64,000 nt of DNA from Anastrepha obliqua (Eukaryota > Arthropoda > Insecta > Diptera > Tephritidae). The stretch covers positions 115,071,784 through 115,135,783 of the forward strand of contig NC_072893.1 of assembly GCF_027943255.1 (NCBI RefSeq), read 5' to 3'. The position numbers were made by a program, and so were the translations under genes. How positions within the stretch are numbered: the stretch's first letter is position 1; every line of letters begins with the position of its first letter. The notes beneath the pieces were generated by a model that saw only the letters and a list, made by a program, of their open reading frames with translations, was not told the DNA's origin and made no database searches. This document shows, piece by piece, positions 1-10,823 of the stretch.

Positions 1-26
1 TCTTGGATCTCCTTCCCATATACCGC

Positions 27-72
27 GTCCATCCTAGCCGGATGAGTTGGTGCGTCGCGACTGCCGCGGGTA
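27..72 (+). repeat. possible SINE head fragment
   Basis: A short stretch (CTAGCCGGATGAGTTGGTGC) resembles the A-box part of the tRNA-headed SINE seen at 31078-31387. No B-box or SINE body follows. It may be a truncated copy or a chance match. Confidence 0.25.
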
Positions 73-925
73 ATGACAAATCTCTGAGTGAAACGTTTCT
101 GAACTTTCTCAATTCTTAAAGATGAGCTCACATAGAATGGATTCCAGATAATGCTGCACTATTCAAGGTTTGTTCTAACTAGGGAAAAATAAAAATGTTT
201 CAGCGTAGAAAGATCCTGGAACTCCTTTAAATTCCTTACTACAAAGCCGAGCAGAGATCTCGACTTGGCAAACATCAAGTTATGTTTAGAAAACGACATT
301 TTCGATGTAAAAGTCTTTCTTTTCATAAATTTTTGTGAGGGTGGTAGTGACCAACTTGTGTCTACTAAAACAAGTGCTAGCACTTAGGAGGTATGTAGTT
401 ATTACCACACCAAGCTTCCTATCTAGTTAAGTCCTCTTGAAGTCTCATGCAGTTTGCTAAGTCCTCTATACGACTGTAAATTTTCAAGTCATCTGCATAC
501 ATCAGACAACTCGATGTTACAAAAACGTCCGGAATATCATTAGCGAGGATTAAGAAAAATAGTGGCTCGAGATGGCTAGCTCGAGATACACCTGTGGTAA
601 CTTTGATGGCATGCGATTTTATTTAATTTATACGAGCGAATTGAGTTCTATCAGTGAGATAAGGTGCAAACCACTTAAATAAGCTAAGGTGACGACCAAT
701 TAAACCCAGGTTTTTAGCTAGGATACTATGGCTGACTCTATCGAACACTTGCGAAAAGTCGGTGAATATGACATCTCTTTGTTGGCCTGCTACAAATTGT
801 TTTAAGACAAAATTTGCGAATAAACCTGAGTTCGTAACAGTAGATCTACACTTAACAAAGCTATGCTGATAAGGCGATATGAAATCTGAAATTTGGAAGA
901 ACCAGTTTTTCAAATATTCTAGGTT
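63..925 (-). mobile_element. Jockey/CR1-like LINE reverse transcriptase fragment
   Basis: Read on the minus strand, several frames together give the middle and end of a non-LTR reverse transcriptase. In order: a finger/palm stretch with VIFTDFSQVFDRVSHSIL (near 720-770; the FxDxxxAFD motif, with A changed to V); a PLFFLILANDIPD stretch; the catalytic MYADDLKIY (about 475-512); then LLGFVVRNLKEFQDLSTLK and IEKVQKRFT, which are typical of the RT thumb. Stops and frameshifts separate these parts, for example a stop where LEYCSIIW would be expected. The element is dead, with no 5' half or 3' end in place. The fragment at 17276-17815 looks like the same family. The clade is inferred from motif wording only. 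Confidence 0.75.
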
Positions 926-1075
926 TTTTTTTCGACTTCTTACTTGCTTCCATATTTATGTATCGGTATGAGAAAAGATGATTTTGAATTGTGTAAAAAT
1001 TCACCAGAAGCCAGTGATTTATTAAAGATACTTAGTAACGGTTGGTGTCTAACTATTGTATATATGTAACACTTA

Positions 1076-1745
1076 CTTACTTACTTAGGTGGCCATAACA
1101 ACCCGTTACCGACCTCACTAGCTCTCTCCAGGCGCCTCTGGTCCGCGCGCGCCTTCTCTAATTCTGTACACCAAGCGAGCATAGGGTTTCCTCCACCTGG
1201 TCTTTCCACAGGAGCAATGGTCTTCCTCTGCGCCGGCTCCCTTGGACTTCGGGTGTCGACTTGCTTTTCATGGGTCGATGGTGGTCTTACCACTTCTGAA
1301 GCCGCACTGATAAGGCCCGATCAGTGTGTTGCCAAACGGCTTAAGTCTTCCACATAGGACGCTAGACAGGACCTTGTAAGCGATGGTTAGAAGACTGATG
1401 CCCCGGTAGTTGGTGCAGCTCGTCGGGTCACCCTTCTTCAGAACAGGACAAAGAACACTGAGATTCCAATCGTCGGGCATGCTTTCTGCTAGCCATATTT
1501 TGCAGATGAGCTCCCTATCGGCACATCGCCGCCAGTTTTGAACAATTCAGCGGGCAAGCCGTCAGCGCCAGCCGCTTTGTTATTCTTGAGCCCCTGAATG
1601 GCAACTCTGACTTCGGCATGACTAGGTGGTGGAACGTCCAAATTATCGTCGATTGGCGGTATCGGGTCATCTTCTACTGGGTCGGAATTGTGTTCGTCAT
1701 CGCCAGCAAGTAAATTGCAGAAGTGTTCCCTCCATATGCCCAGTG
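1076..1745 (-). mobile_element. RTE-like LINE copy with internal deletion
   Basis: The minus strand starts in the linker before the reverse transcriptase (NNKAAGADGLPAELFK near 1560-1600) and continues through WNLSVLCPVLKKGD and NYRGISLLTIAYKVLSSVL to QCGFRSGKTTIDP near 1270. It then jumps directly to the extreme C-terminal tail, whose degraded reading ends in LERASEVGNGLLWPPK at 1081. About the whole catalytic palm, including YADD, is missing. The minus-strand 3' end runs into a short TAAG repeat (CTTACTTACTTACTTAGG on the plus strand), as expected of a LINE that ends in a simple-repeat tail. It is non-functional. The clade is a judgement from the motif style used in insect endonuclease-reverse transcriptase annotations. 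Confidence 0.75.
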
Positions 1746-2411
1746 TGGACTAAACTATGTAACACAGTTTTTTTAATAATATAAATTTTGAAAAGTTCGA
1801 GGAGGAGATTGGCCAACCAATTACATATAATATATAAACGCAATGAGACATGTTTTTTCTTCGATTTTATCAGCACCTTCTCCTCGGTTGCCCGGCTCTC
1901 GCCGTGTTGAGACATATTGGCTATCACTTTTTGCTGCATCTGCGTATATAAATCACACATCTAATGAATTTCACCAAATATTATTAAGTTGTAGTAGTTA
2001 TCACTTGGTATTCTCCACAAACATCAAGCATAACTCCCGCTTCCCTATTCATTGTTTCCTCCTTTACTATATATTCACAATGGTATACCATTGGGCGTAA
2101 TTTGTGCCCGAGAGGGCCTATGCAATCTTTCAATTTAACTTAACAAAAAGTCTCGTCGGTCCAGATACGCTCTAGATGCAAAATAATTTATTTCCATTAA
2201 GTAGTGAATTAAGAAATCCATTTGGGTTCAACAAATTTTCAAATGGCTTAAAGATGTTCTAATATTTTATTTAGAAACGACGAAGACGTTGATACATAAC
2301 TTCTAATTTATTATTATTCAAAAATTATATATTTAGATTTAGATTTAGATTGAGTATATATTTATGTTATACATTCATAGAAATCGGTGAAGTAAACTTT
2401 CAAGCATCGCC
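1746..2411. other. no recognisable gene
   Basis: AT-rich sequence. An 85-codon open frame on the plus strand (1843-2100) has no recognisable motif or composition bias and is probably chance. No element ends were found. Confidence 0.5.
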
Positions 2412-2632
2412 TAAAAATTTTATCTCTGTGTGATAGCTGCAGATTTTGCAATGAACTAGAAGAACACCCTCTATGTTCTGGCCTTGCATTAGCTAGAACC
2501 CGAATGAAATGTTTAGGAGATCTACAATATGAGAGGCTAGAATGTTTCTCGGGTTCAGAGCTTCAGAGCTTACTTAGATTCGCAAAAGACGCAGGTTGAT
2601 TACAAGAAACCTACTACAAGAAAACGTAAGGG
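2412..2632 (+). mobile_element. Jockey-like LINE 3' tail, left part
   Basis: The plus strand encodes a C-terminal zinc-knuckle tail: CRFCNELEEHPLCSGLALAR, then LLRFAKDAG and a stop near 2600. This is the usual end of RNase H-bearing LINE ORF2 proteins (C-x2-C, H and C ligands, then LLxF). The 3' untranslated region is split by the hAT element at 2633-3963 and resumes at 3964. Confidence 0.65.
2625..2632. repeat. hAT target-site duplication, left
   Basis: CGTAAGGG is repeated exactly at 3964-3971. Eight bases is the duplication length characteristic of hAT elements. Confidence 0.9.
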
Positions 2633-3963
2633 CAGTGATGTAACTAGGGTATGGCAACCAGGGCCCGTGCCATGGGCGCCACTCTAGGGGGGACGCAAAG
2701 TGACACCTCTACTTTGTATATTTAGTGTATATTCAATCGCGATTTTGAACTTCAGTTTTAAATAAAGATACAAGAAGTCAGAATAGTCGACTCTGTAATC
2801 TGTATACTCGCCAGCGACGGAGAAAGCAGTATGTGCGGTCGAGAGAAAACGCGGAGGTGGGAAGCGAAGGACCGCCCCCTTCTGGACATTTTACGCCTTC
2901 GCAATTAACTTGCTATGTCACGGCACTTCGGTGTAAACATAACCTTCGCTCAGTGTTTTTTATCCTCTTTTTCTCAATGCAGTGAAATATTGTTGTATAG
3001 TTTGATTGTTTGTCACATAAAGATAAAAATTGTGTAATATTGCCATCGCGATCAAATGTCACTAGTCGTGAGATTCGTGGACATTGGTTTTGAAAAAAAA
3101 ACAGTACAGGTGAAGGAAACCTTTCTTTTCTTTATTGAAATTACCGCGAAAAATGTTGAACAGTTAAAGAACAGTTAAAGAAAGATGAAATGCATTTTCA
3201 AGATTGTCGGTCTCAGTGCTATGATAATGCTGTTGTAATGGCTGGGCACAAAAATGGCGTGAATGAAAAACAGGCCGAAAGAAATAGCCGTGCATTGTTT
3301 GTAAACTCTGACAATCACTCACTCAACTTATTTGGTGTACATGCAGAAAAACAAAATGTAACAATGGTCACTTTTTTTGGAACGATCGAAAGTCTGTATG
3401 CATTTTTTTCTCGATCAACACAACGTTGGGGAAAACTTAAGGAAGCTATACCAGTTGTCATGAAATCCAAATCTATAACCAGATAGAGTGCAAACGTAGA
3501 AGCAATAAAGCCGGTTAACAACCATTTGGATCAAATTCTGGAAGTTTTTGAAGAAATCACAAGAATCAAACAAGTCAAACAAGAAGTGCCCAGGAACTAA
3601 ACAACCGAATATTGAAGTAAGATTTCTTCAATTTGCTGGGATTTTGGAATAAAGTACTAATCTGCATTGACCGCGTTCAAAAGAGGCTGCAAGATCCCAC
3701 GATAAATTTTCACGATACTGCTAAAGTTTTGAAGGCTCTTCAAAATTATTTTGAAAATGAAAGAGAGGCCATTGTTGATAGTTCACTCGAGGAAAGGATA
3801 ATTTTATGTCAAAAATGGGACGTTGCAATTGAAAGACGCCGAAGAAGAATAAAAAATATGGATGACTGACTATTTCAAGACGGACTATTATATTACGGTT
3901 GAATGAAGCCGACAAAAAATTTGTTCGCTGCCATGGGCGCTACGTCCTCCAGGTACGCCTCTG
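2633..3963 (+). mobile_element. hAT-superfamily DNA transposon, degraded
   Basis: This 1331-bp element is bounded by an exact 8-bp direct repeat (CGTAAGGG). Its imperfect inverted ends both begin CAG: CAGTGATGTAACTAGG on the left and CAGAGGCGTACCTGGA reading inward from the right. Both ends also carry CCATGGGCGC-type sequence a little further in. Inside lies the transposase remnant at 3190-3869, on the same strand. The size is well below a full hAT element, so the copy has internal deletions. It sits inside the 3' part of a jockey-like LINE, so it is younger than that insertion. Confidence 0.88.
3190..3869 (+). pseudogene. hAT transposase remnant (ZMYM1-like / DUF4371 type)
   Basis: The first open segment (3190-3486) reads CRSQCYDNAVVMAGHKNGVN, ALFVNSDNHSLNLFGVHAEK and FFSRSTQRWGKLKEAIP. 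These phrases are characteristic of the RNase H-like catalytic core of hAT transposases annotated in insects as zinc finger MYM-type 1-like or DUF4371 proteins; the D in NSDNHSLNL lies in that core. After a stop and frameshifts, a second segment (3633-3869) reads DPTINFHDTAKVLKALQNYF and KWDVAIERRRRR, matching the downstream linker. The N-terminal zinc finger and the C-terminal dimerisation domain are absent. A small direct duplication (GAACAGTTAAA twice) precedes the first segment. It cannot encode an active enzyme. Confidence 0.8.
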
Positions 3964-4052
3964 CGTAAGGGTCAAACTCCATCTGGTACCACTAAGGATC
4001 AATAGGTCTATGCGCTGGCTTTCAGCCAGCCATGTAAGCCTAGCCTAACCTA
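3964..4052 (+). mobile_element. Jockey-like LINE 3' tail, right part
   Basis: This continues the 3' untranslated region interrupted by the hAT element and ends in TAGCCTAACCTAA, a terminus typical of jockey-like LINEs in flies. Positions 3964-3971 are the right copy of the hAT target duplication. Confidence 0.6.
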
Positions 4053-4649
4053 ATGAAAGCGACGTTGCCGATTTCCATGTGCATAGCATTTTCATAAATG
4101 CCAAAAAAATGCGTACATACAAGTATTATGAATCCTTTTTACTCTTCTAAAAATATATATAAAACTTTTTAGAATAAAAGTTGCAGGGAAAAAAGTTAAG
4201 ATCTGCGTATAGAAGTAGACGGAAATATTAGCAACGTTGCCTATTTTGCGATTTTGTAGTGCGTCTGTTATTAAATGTAATATATTATAATATTTAATAC
4301 TTATACATAAATTCTTGCAAAAATGGAAGAATCTGGTTCGAAACCCACATTGGACATGAAACGTCAAATGATATCTATCGCCATTCTTTCCCTTTGAAAA
4401 AATTGTATACACCCAATGTTCTTACATTTATATACAAATAATGAAATTATACTTAATTCATAGCTTCTTTATTATTATCGGGGTCGTATTTAAGCTAAGC
4501 GCCGCCTTTATGGCATAGAAAAATGTCGTCGCCCTACTTAAAGTACAGTGAAGTGCTTTCCAAATGTGGTTGGACTACTTTTTCGTATCCAAATTTTTCA
4601 AATTAACAAACGAATCGATTAGCAAATAGAAGGCAAATGGTTGAAAAGG
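4053..4649. other. no recognisable gene
   Basis: AT-rich sequence with one minus-strand open frame (4092-4412, 106 codons) that shows no motif. Nothing else supported. Confidence 0.45.
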
Positions 4650-4745
4650 TTTTTTTTTAATAGTGCTCCTCGCTGGCAACTGCAAACCGCCGAGTGAATT
4701 TCTGCGATAAAAAAGTTCCCCATGGCAAGAGAATGGCGTTGGAAG
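4650..4745 (+). repeat. SINE body fragment
   Basis: Diverged copy of the SINE body (CGCTGGCAACTGCAAACCGC and the GTGAATTTCTGCGAT stretch), matching the segment just after the tRNA-like head in the 31078-31387 copy. No head or tail is preserved. Confidence 0.6.
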
Positions 4746-6424
4746 TGTATGCTTTGATATGAACCTGACCTGGATATTGAACTGCTCCTGCTCCTGTTAC
4801 TAATCAGGTTGTTAGTTGGTCTTCTCTTCCTGCAAAGATTTACCAAGAGATTATAAAAAATAATTCTCAAAGATTTTCAAAGCTTTATCTATTTATTATT
4901 AGCATATTTTTTTTCATATATTTTTAATTCTCTTTGTGCATCAGACGCGACTTTAATGAGACCCTGGCAGTCGTCAATCACTTCTGTTATGCCGCAATAA
5001 GTGTCCCAATATTTGCTAGTTTGTTTGCGTTCCAAATTCGCACACAAAATTTTGCCACAACCCTGGACAATCATTATTATTTTTATATTCTTATATATAT
5101 ATATATTTTTTTTGTATTTTTTTTTCATCCATTGCCGCAACTTAGCGCTCTCAAATTCCACGGAACTTCCAGCTTGTTTATGAATCGTCCGCAACATATT
5201 CAATTACCATTAAGATGTTCTATAACTTTATGATATTGCACGTACGCACGCAACAAAAATAAGCAGCATAGTGCGCATGCGTTGTGACAATATCGGCCAG
5301 TTGCGATCGGTTAACGATTTTGACAAATCACAAACGCCAACACGATCGCCAGCAACAAGCACCAGATCAGATGGTTGTAAGAGCCAATGTCACAAGTGAA
5401 GGAAAAAGAAAAAGGAATAGAGGAAGCACAAATAAGAGCGTGTGATCGTGTCAGCCACAGCTGTATGTCTCCAACCTTAATCTCTTTTTTGCCATTCTGT
5501 TTTTTTTTTTAATTTTTTTTTTTTTCATTTTTAGGGATCTCGACGATTTCGATCTAAAATGCACAAATCGTTCATTTTTTCGCTGACACTCTAGTGAGCG
5601 GTTGTCTTTATAGCGCTGCGCCGACGGTGGCGGTGATGGTCACAAAAAATGCATCGTTGAAGTCAAACAGTCTGGCGAGATTGGCAGTGGTGGCGCAAGT
5701 AGACGAAGAAGAGTGCACAGTCGCCAGTAGTGCTTAACTGTTGCTGCCGCTGCAAGGCATACAACTGTCAACAGCTGAGGCAGCCATGGCGGTGTTGGCG
5801 GCATTTCTCTGATGCACATGCGCATGCGCGAAACGACGACATTTTTATGATGCTGACGCTTTGCGTTGTTAATTTGTTGCGCGTTGCGCCTGCCACGAGT
5901 GAAGAAGCGACTCAAGCTACGTATGCTTCTTCTTCGTGTACGCTTGCTGCAATCGTGCTTTGCATGCATAAATAGCATATAAATATTTTGTTTGAAAACT
6001 TTATGAAATGCGGCGATCTGTTTGTTTGTTTATACGTAGTTTGGGGCTGAGGCTAAAAATATTGGCAAATTCTGTTCAACCTCCAGCCGTTCAGGCAAGT
6101 CAATTTACTAACAGATTTAATGTTCTGTATAAGAGCAGCTTTTTTTGTAAACCTGGGTGTCTGCGTCCAATATTTCTTAAGGTACATACCGTCTTTTCGA
6201 TCAACTCATAGGGTGTACGTACGATAGTCGGGCCTAATTTACCGGAACGAGCTGTATTTACATATAGCCAGTGACTCTCACTTCATTTACATTCCTGGAA
6301 ATGTACAGGGAATATCTTGCACTATTACAATAATAACAATTTGAATTGCCCTTGCTTATAAAATGAAGAAAGATATCGTGCAAGTATTCTTGAGATTTAA
6401 AAGTCTGCCAGAATGCATCCGATG
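4746..6424. other. no recognisable gene; AT microsatellite
   Basis: Contains a (TA)n tract near 5094-5106 and poly-T tracts near 5500-5525. A more GC-rich patch follows at about 5610-5960, with open frames on both strands (minus 5640-5978, plus 5730-5975) that have no recognisable domain. This could be host intergenic or regulatory DNA; no exon signals could be argued. Confidence 0.4.
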
Positions 6425-6715
6425 CGTCTGTTGTGGCAGCGCATTTGGATGGGTTGGTGCGCTACTATCATTCGGAATTCAGAGAGAACGTAGGTTCGAA
6501 TCTCGGTGAAAGACCAAAATGAAGAAAAATATTTTTCTAATAGCGGTCTCCCCTCGGCAAGCAATGGCAAACCTCCGAGTGTATTTCTGCCATGAAAAAG
6601 TCCTCATAAAAAATATTTGCCGTTAGGAGTCGGATTGAAACTGTAGGTCCCTCCATTTGTGGAACAACATCAATACGCACGCTACAAATAGGAGCGGCGT
6701 TTCGTAAACCATGTC
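6425..6715 (+). repeat. tRNA-headed SINE, nearly complete
   Basis: A degraded A-box region (GGATGGGTTGGTGCGCTACT) is followed by an intact B-box GGTTCGAATCT (6493-6503), then the body with GGCAAGCAATGGCAAACCTC, TTTCTGCCATGAAAAAG and GTAGGTCCCTCCATTTGTGG. The right end fades near 6715. An RNA polymerase III internal promoter is implied by the boxes. Confidence 0.85.
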
Positions 6716-8050
6716 AGTCGAACCCATGGCCGCAACGGTCGTAGCGAACTCACACTGGCGAGGCTATTAAGTTTACTCGGGAATCTTTACTCCAACACAG
6801 CCATAAAACGGCTTGTCACCATTTAAGTCCAGTGCACTCGTGGATAGTACATCGGTTGCTCGACTTTCGATCCTTCGATTGTAACTTCGATGCCTCTAGA
6901 AAGAAGTCGAGGCATTAGGAAACGAAATTAAGCTTTTTGCAAAAAACAGAACGAGATGTGGGGTTTTATTGAAGACCTATGCTCCGATAGGAGAAACAGG
7001 AGTCACTTATGATTCAGACACCGTAAAAAATTAAGCCAAACATCAAAAAAGACACAGAAACCGACGTAGCAACGATTTCACTAATCTCATATGATTAGCC
7101 TTATAAATAGGTGCCCATCGATAGGAACTGATGCTCACCCTTGCTAGCCGCAGAAAAATGTAAAAAAAGTTGTCAAACTTTCCACAACTACGGTTCCTAG
7201 GTCAGTTATTTTGGGGGAAGTCTCCCTCTACCTATTTTTTTGAAACAAATTAGGAACAAAACGAATCTATAAAACTCTAACTCCACCATCTTTGAAATAT
7301 CGAAAGGACAAGGAAACAGTAATATCCTTTCTGAATAAATAGTTGAAGATGGTATACCACTAATTTGTTTTAGCTGAAAGTTTTTTTTTTTAGAGTAGAA
7401 CAGTTTCCTATCTCGGCACTTCCCTTTCTTGAGCTCACTTTTTGGAAATCAACAGTCTTTGTTGTCAATAGGCAACTCGAAGTGTGCTGAAAAATGCCAC
7501 CGACCCTTACACTCTTTTCGACAATACAGCGTTAATCCGTACTCGCACTATTCGAGCAATACAAACTAAGCTTTCAAGCCTATCTGGGCTTCATGTGTTT
7601 AGAAACTGAGGAGAGCGCGAGAGCAATTACTAACAGCAAGTGAACTCGTCTGAGCAACTGCAGAATACAGCTTTAAATTAAAAGATTTTTCTAGGAGTTG
7701 TACAGATGAGTAGAGATATAATCACTGTTTCCTAACCAAATGCTTTTCACGTCGAGGAATTTGTCTCAGAACTCTGGTGACTACTTTTTCGGCAACTCGA
7801 ATATTTCAGGCAGAGTCCCTTGTATAGATAGGACTGGGAAAAACTTTCCTGAGCGTCACAATTAGCCTCAGTGCCACAGAGGAATCGCCTTATAAAAGAA
7901 TATTGTCTAACCCAATATAAATTAAACTAACTAATATATATTATATATAAGATCTTCTAACTCCTAGTTGGGGCATAGGGCGTCAACTATAACTAACTCA
8001 CTAACTAACAAAACCAAGTCTCTTGGAGCATTAGTTAGGTTAGTCTACCA
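6716..8050. other. no recognisable gene
   Basis: No coding similarity recognised. At 7961-7980 the sequence CTCCTAGTTGGGGCATAGGG resembles a short hairpin-forming motif also found near 29404 and 49337, so part of this stretch is likely the edge of an unidentified repeat. Confidence 0.4.
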
Positions 8051-9175
8051 ACACTTGATGCTTTCATCAAAGCAGAAGCCCTGAAAGCCACCTCCAGGCT
8101 GAAACACAATGGGAATTGGTACGGCCACTGTCTGGCATGGGATAACAGAGAAGGCATGGACTTCGATGCAATGATCATCGCCATGCTCCTTGACTCCATG
8201 CCATCAAGAATCGTAATTAAAAAGAGATACAGAGTGGTGCTGCCAGAGGCTCAATTGTGGTCATACTCTAAAAATGAGCCCGGCAAACGCTGCTTTCGCA
8301 TTTTCATGGATGGCTCCAGGATCGAGCACGATTCCGGCTCTGGTGTCTACGTGGAATCCAGCGGAACCAAACTACACTTTGCTCCTGGGATGTGCAACCA
8401 TCTGTGCTTCACACGGTGGCGTGTGCTGTTCAAGAAGCGATGAACTTTGTTGTGGAAAACAGATGGAGAGACAGATCTGTATGTGTCTGAAGCGACTTCA
8501 AAGCTGCGCTCACGGTCTTAGACAGCCCTCCAACCACTTCAAGGGTAGTTGAGTCCTGTATATCCAGACTGAATAATGTCGGTCGTCATAATCTCCTGAT
8601 GTTAACATGGGTCACCGGAAACGTGGGTATCGCGGGTAACGAGATCTCTGAGGTCTTTAGCTATGATGGGCTCTCAGGCCAATTTCTTTGCTTTCTGTCA
8701 CGGAGCTCTTCTGCAGCCATGAAAGCCACGGTTAGCAATCGGGTTACTCTAACTCATAAACGAGCTTGGCAGGCTGAGAGAGGTTGTAGATGGGCAAAAC
8801 TGATGCTACCTGTCATGTCCGACCGACTTTCGCAGATCTTCCTATCATTAACCCGAAGGGACTGTAGGCAGCTGGTTGGACTTATGATGGGCCACTTTCT
8901 ATGGGCGAAGCACATGGAAAAGGTAGGCACCTCAAACAGTGTACTCTGCCCAGCATGTGGAGAGGAGGATGAGACGGCGGACCGATCTTCGCTTGAATCA
9001 GGCTTGATGTCTTTGGCACTTATGTGTTAAGAAACGGTCAAAATGGCTGATCTACTCAGATTTCTTCGGAGGTCAAATAGATTTGAAGAAAATTAAAAAG
9101 GAAACCCGAATGCAGCACAATGGACTTAAAGTTGTCTGAGTGCTGTACTTCCTAGTCTGTCCCGACAAAAAGGAA
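8051..9175 (+). mobile_element. Jockey-type LINE: RNase H and C-terminal tail
   Basis: Frameshifted plus-strand segments together read through the end of a LINE ORF2. First comes LDSMPSRIVIKKRYRVVLPE before the RNase H domain. RNase H motifs follow: FRIFMDGSRIEHDSGSGVY (catalytic D; usual form TDGSK) and WVTGNVGIAGNE (usual form WVPGHxGIxGNE, so the H is lost). Next is RRDCRQLVGLMMGHFLWAKH, and last the zinc knuckle CPACGEEDETAD (near 8948-8983). A 3' untranslated region runs to about 9175. The minus-strand fragment at 37020-37540 is a second copy of the same family, closely matching through the tail and 3' UTR. At least four frame breaks make this a dead fragment lacking the endonuclease and RT. 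Confidence 0.82.
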
Positions 9176-9289
9176 AACAAAAATTGATATTGCAATCTAC
9201 AGTACCATGTTAAAGTTTCTGTGATGATTCTAAAATAATTCGTATTTAATTCCATACAATCTTTAAATCGGTTTCGGTTCAAGCTACCT

Positions 9290-9600
9290 ACAATTTATTT
9301 TCAATTGCCCCGGACCCGATTGGTTGTCCCAGTATGATCTTCTTTGCCTTTCCTCTACTTCCTGAATAAGAGAGGAGAACTTATCCTTTCCTAAGTCACA
9401 AAATTGATTTGGGCCTATTAATGGGGAGGCAAGCTAATTTATCTGCTATTTCTTTCCGCGTAATTGCCCTGTTACCCATAGGATACGTATCTGATCGTTC
9501 TGACCCCATATTTTTGAGGAAAGTTTGAGTTTCCATAGGCAAGAAATTCCGCCAAGGTTCTATTAACTCACCCTTTCTTGCTTTTATTCGAAAATATTAG
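9290..9600 (-). mobile_element. LINE RNase H-region fragment
   Basis: On the minus strand a frame reads ITRKEIADKLA, then GPNQFCDLGKDKFSSLIQEV and ERQRRSYWDNQ. This matches the order GNExADxLA, then GPEP, then a Q/W-rich connector found after the RNase H of I- and R1-like LINEs. It is short and degraded, and lies just left of the rosa-type mariner insertion. Confidence 0.45.
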
Positions 9601-9622
9601 CGCAGCTGTAAACTTTTTTCTA

Positions 9623-10823
9623 AAGGGTTTTTCAATAAGGGCGGGTAGATGTTGAAATAGAATAAAACAGGCTGTGTGTGAGTTATTTACAAAATTATTT
9701 TTTTATTTGAAAGGCGCATATATGCCATTAAGTGTGGAATATGACATCATTTAAATGCCCACCTCGGCTTCTTACGGTGGAACGGATCCGAGTGGTCGAA
9801 TTTTCAATGACTTTTCCGCATAGATCCGGCTGAATTTGAGCGATGGCCTGTGTTATGTTCACCTTTAGAGCATCGGTCGATTGTGGTTTATTTGCATAGA
9901 CCTGAAACTTCAAGAAACCCCACAGGAAAAAGTCTAGCGGGGTCAAATCGCATGACCTTGGTGGCCAATTCACATCACCCCTGCGAGAGATAACCTTACT
10001 CTCAAATCGTTCATGCAGAATGTCAATGTGTGGCACGTAGCGCCATCCTGCTGGAACCACATGTCGTCTACGTCCATATGGTTCAATATGGGCCATAAAA
10101 AATTGGTTATCATCGTTGTGTAGTGCTTGCTGTTGACGGTGACCGCCTCACCAACGTCGTTTTCAAAAAAGTACGGACCAATGACGCCGCCGGCCCAAAA
10201 TCCACACCAAACGGTAACTTTTTGATTATCACCTGGTGAACTTCGTGTGGATTGGTGTCGTCCCATATACGGAAATTTTGTTTGTTAACACAGCCATTCA
10301 TCCAAAAATGCGCCTCGCCACTAAAGATGATTTTTCGCCCAAAACTGGGGTTCTCTTCCAAACGATTCGAAGCCCAGTCAGCGTACAAACGGCGTTGTCT
10401 ATGGTCATCAACTTTGAGCTCCTGGTCCAAGTTGAAGTCTGTGAAAGGCCAAGTTCTTGTGCACGGCGAGAAATAGACTTCCTCGGGTCCTTCTGTACAC
10501 TTTCACGGACCGCGGCAATGTTCTCGGCTGATCTTGCGTTCCTTGAACGTACGGGTATTGGCTGATTGTTTACTTGAAGAGTCGACTTTGAAGGGCCACC
10601 ACGTCTACCGAAAAATGGGCGCAATGCGCGCAACGTTTGCGTTAATGAACACTCATTTTGATAATAAAGTTTTATCATTTGAACGTGCTGTTCAATCGTG
10701 TAACTTCCCATGATGATTTGGCATAAACAACTGAATAATAAACAAAAGATTTGACAGATGTCACCAAAACAAAATGGTTGCCACAGGGCGCCAAAATCGA
10801 CCCGCGCCACTTGAAAAACCCTT
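9623..10823 (-). mobile_element. rosa-type mariner element (DD41D group), inactivated
   Basis: A 1201-bp element flanked on both sides by TA (9621-9622 and 10824-10825), as expected of Tc1/mariner insertion. Its ends are inverted repeats of about 27 bp, AAGGGTTTTTCAATAAGGGC on the left against AAGGGTTTTTCAAGTGGCGC read inward from the right. The transposase reads on the minus strand over most of the length. The WPPRSCDLTPLDFFLWG signature is the one I associate with the rosa subfamily named from Ceratitis rosa. The two short elements at 16131-16549 and 28153-28696 are deletion derivatives of a related element. Confidence 0.88.
9728..10711 (-). pseudogene. rosa-type mariner transposase pseudogene
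   Basis: The start is the ATG at 10711 (MGSYTIEQHVQMIKLYYQNE), opening the N-terminal helix-turn-helix region. The reading continues through RSAENIAAVRESVQKDPRKS and LADWASNRLEENP-like sequence. The catalytic core follows: IIFSGEAHFWMNG, where the family has SDEAHFW, so the first catalytic D is replaced by G; then MWFQQDGATCH (second D kept); then RSCDLTPLDFFLWG (third D kept as the D of PLD). It ends ARGGH-like/DVIFHT with a stop at 9728. At least three frameshifts break it, one of them just after QQDGATCH. Near-full length (about 330 codons) with small lesions suggests moderate age. Confidence 0.88.

Noticed and set aside
5640..5978. Host gene on the minus strand
   Set aside because: 112-codon frame with no domain, no splice context that could be argued and an overlapping plus frame.
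9290..10823. Single composite element joining the LINE RNase H fragment and the mariner
   Set aside because: The mariner has its own inverted ends and TA flanks, and the LINE fragment lies outside them.
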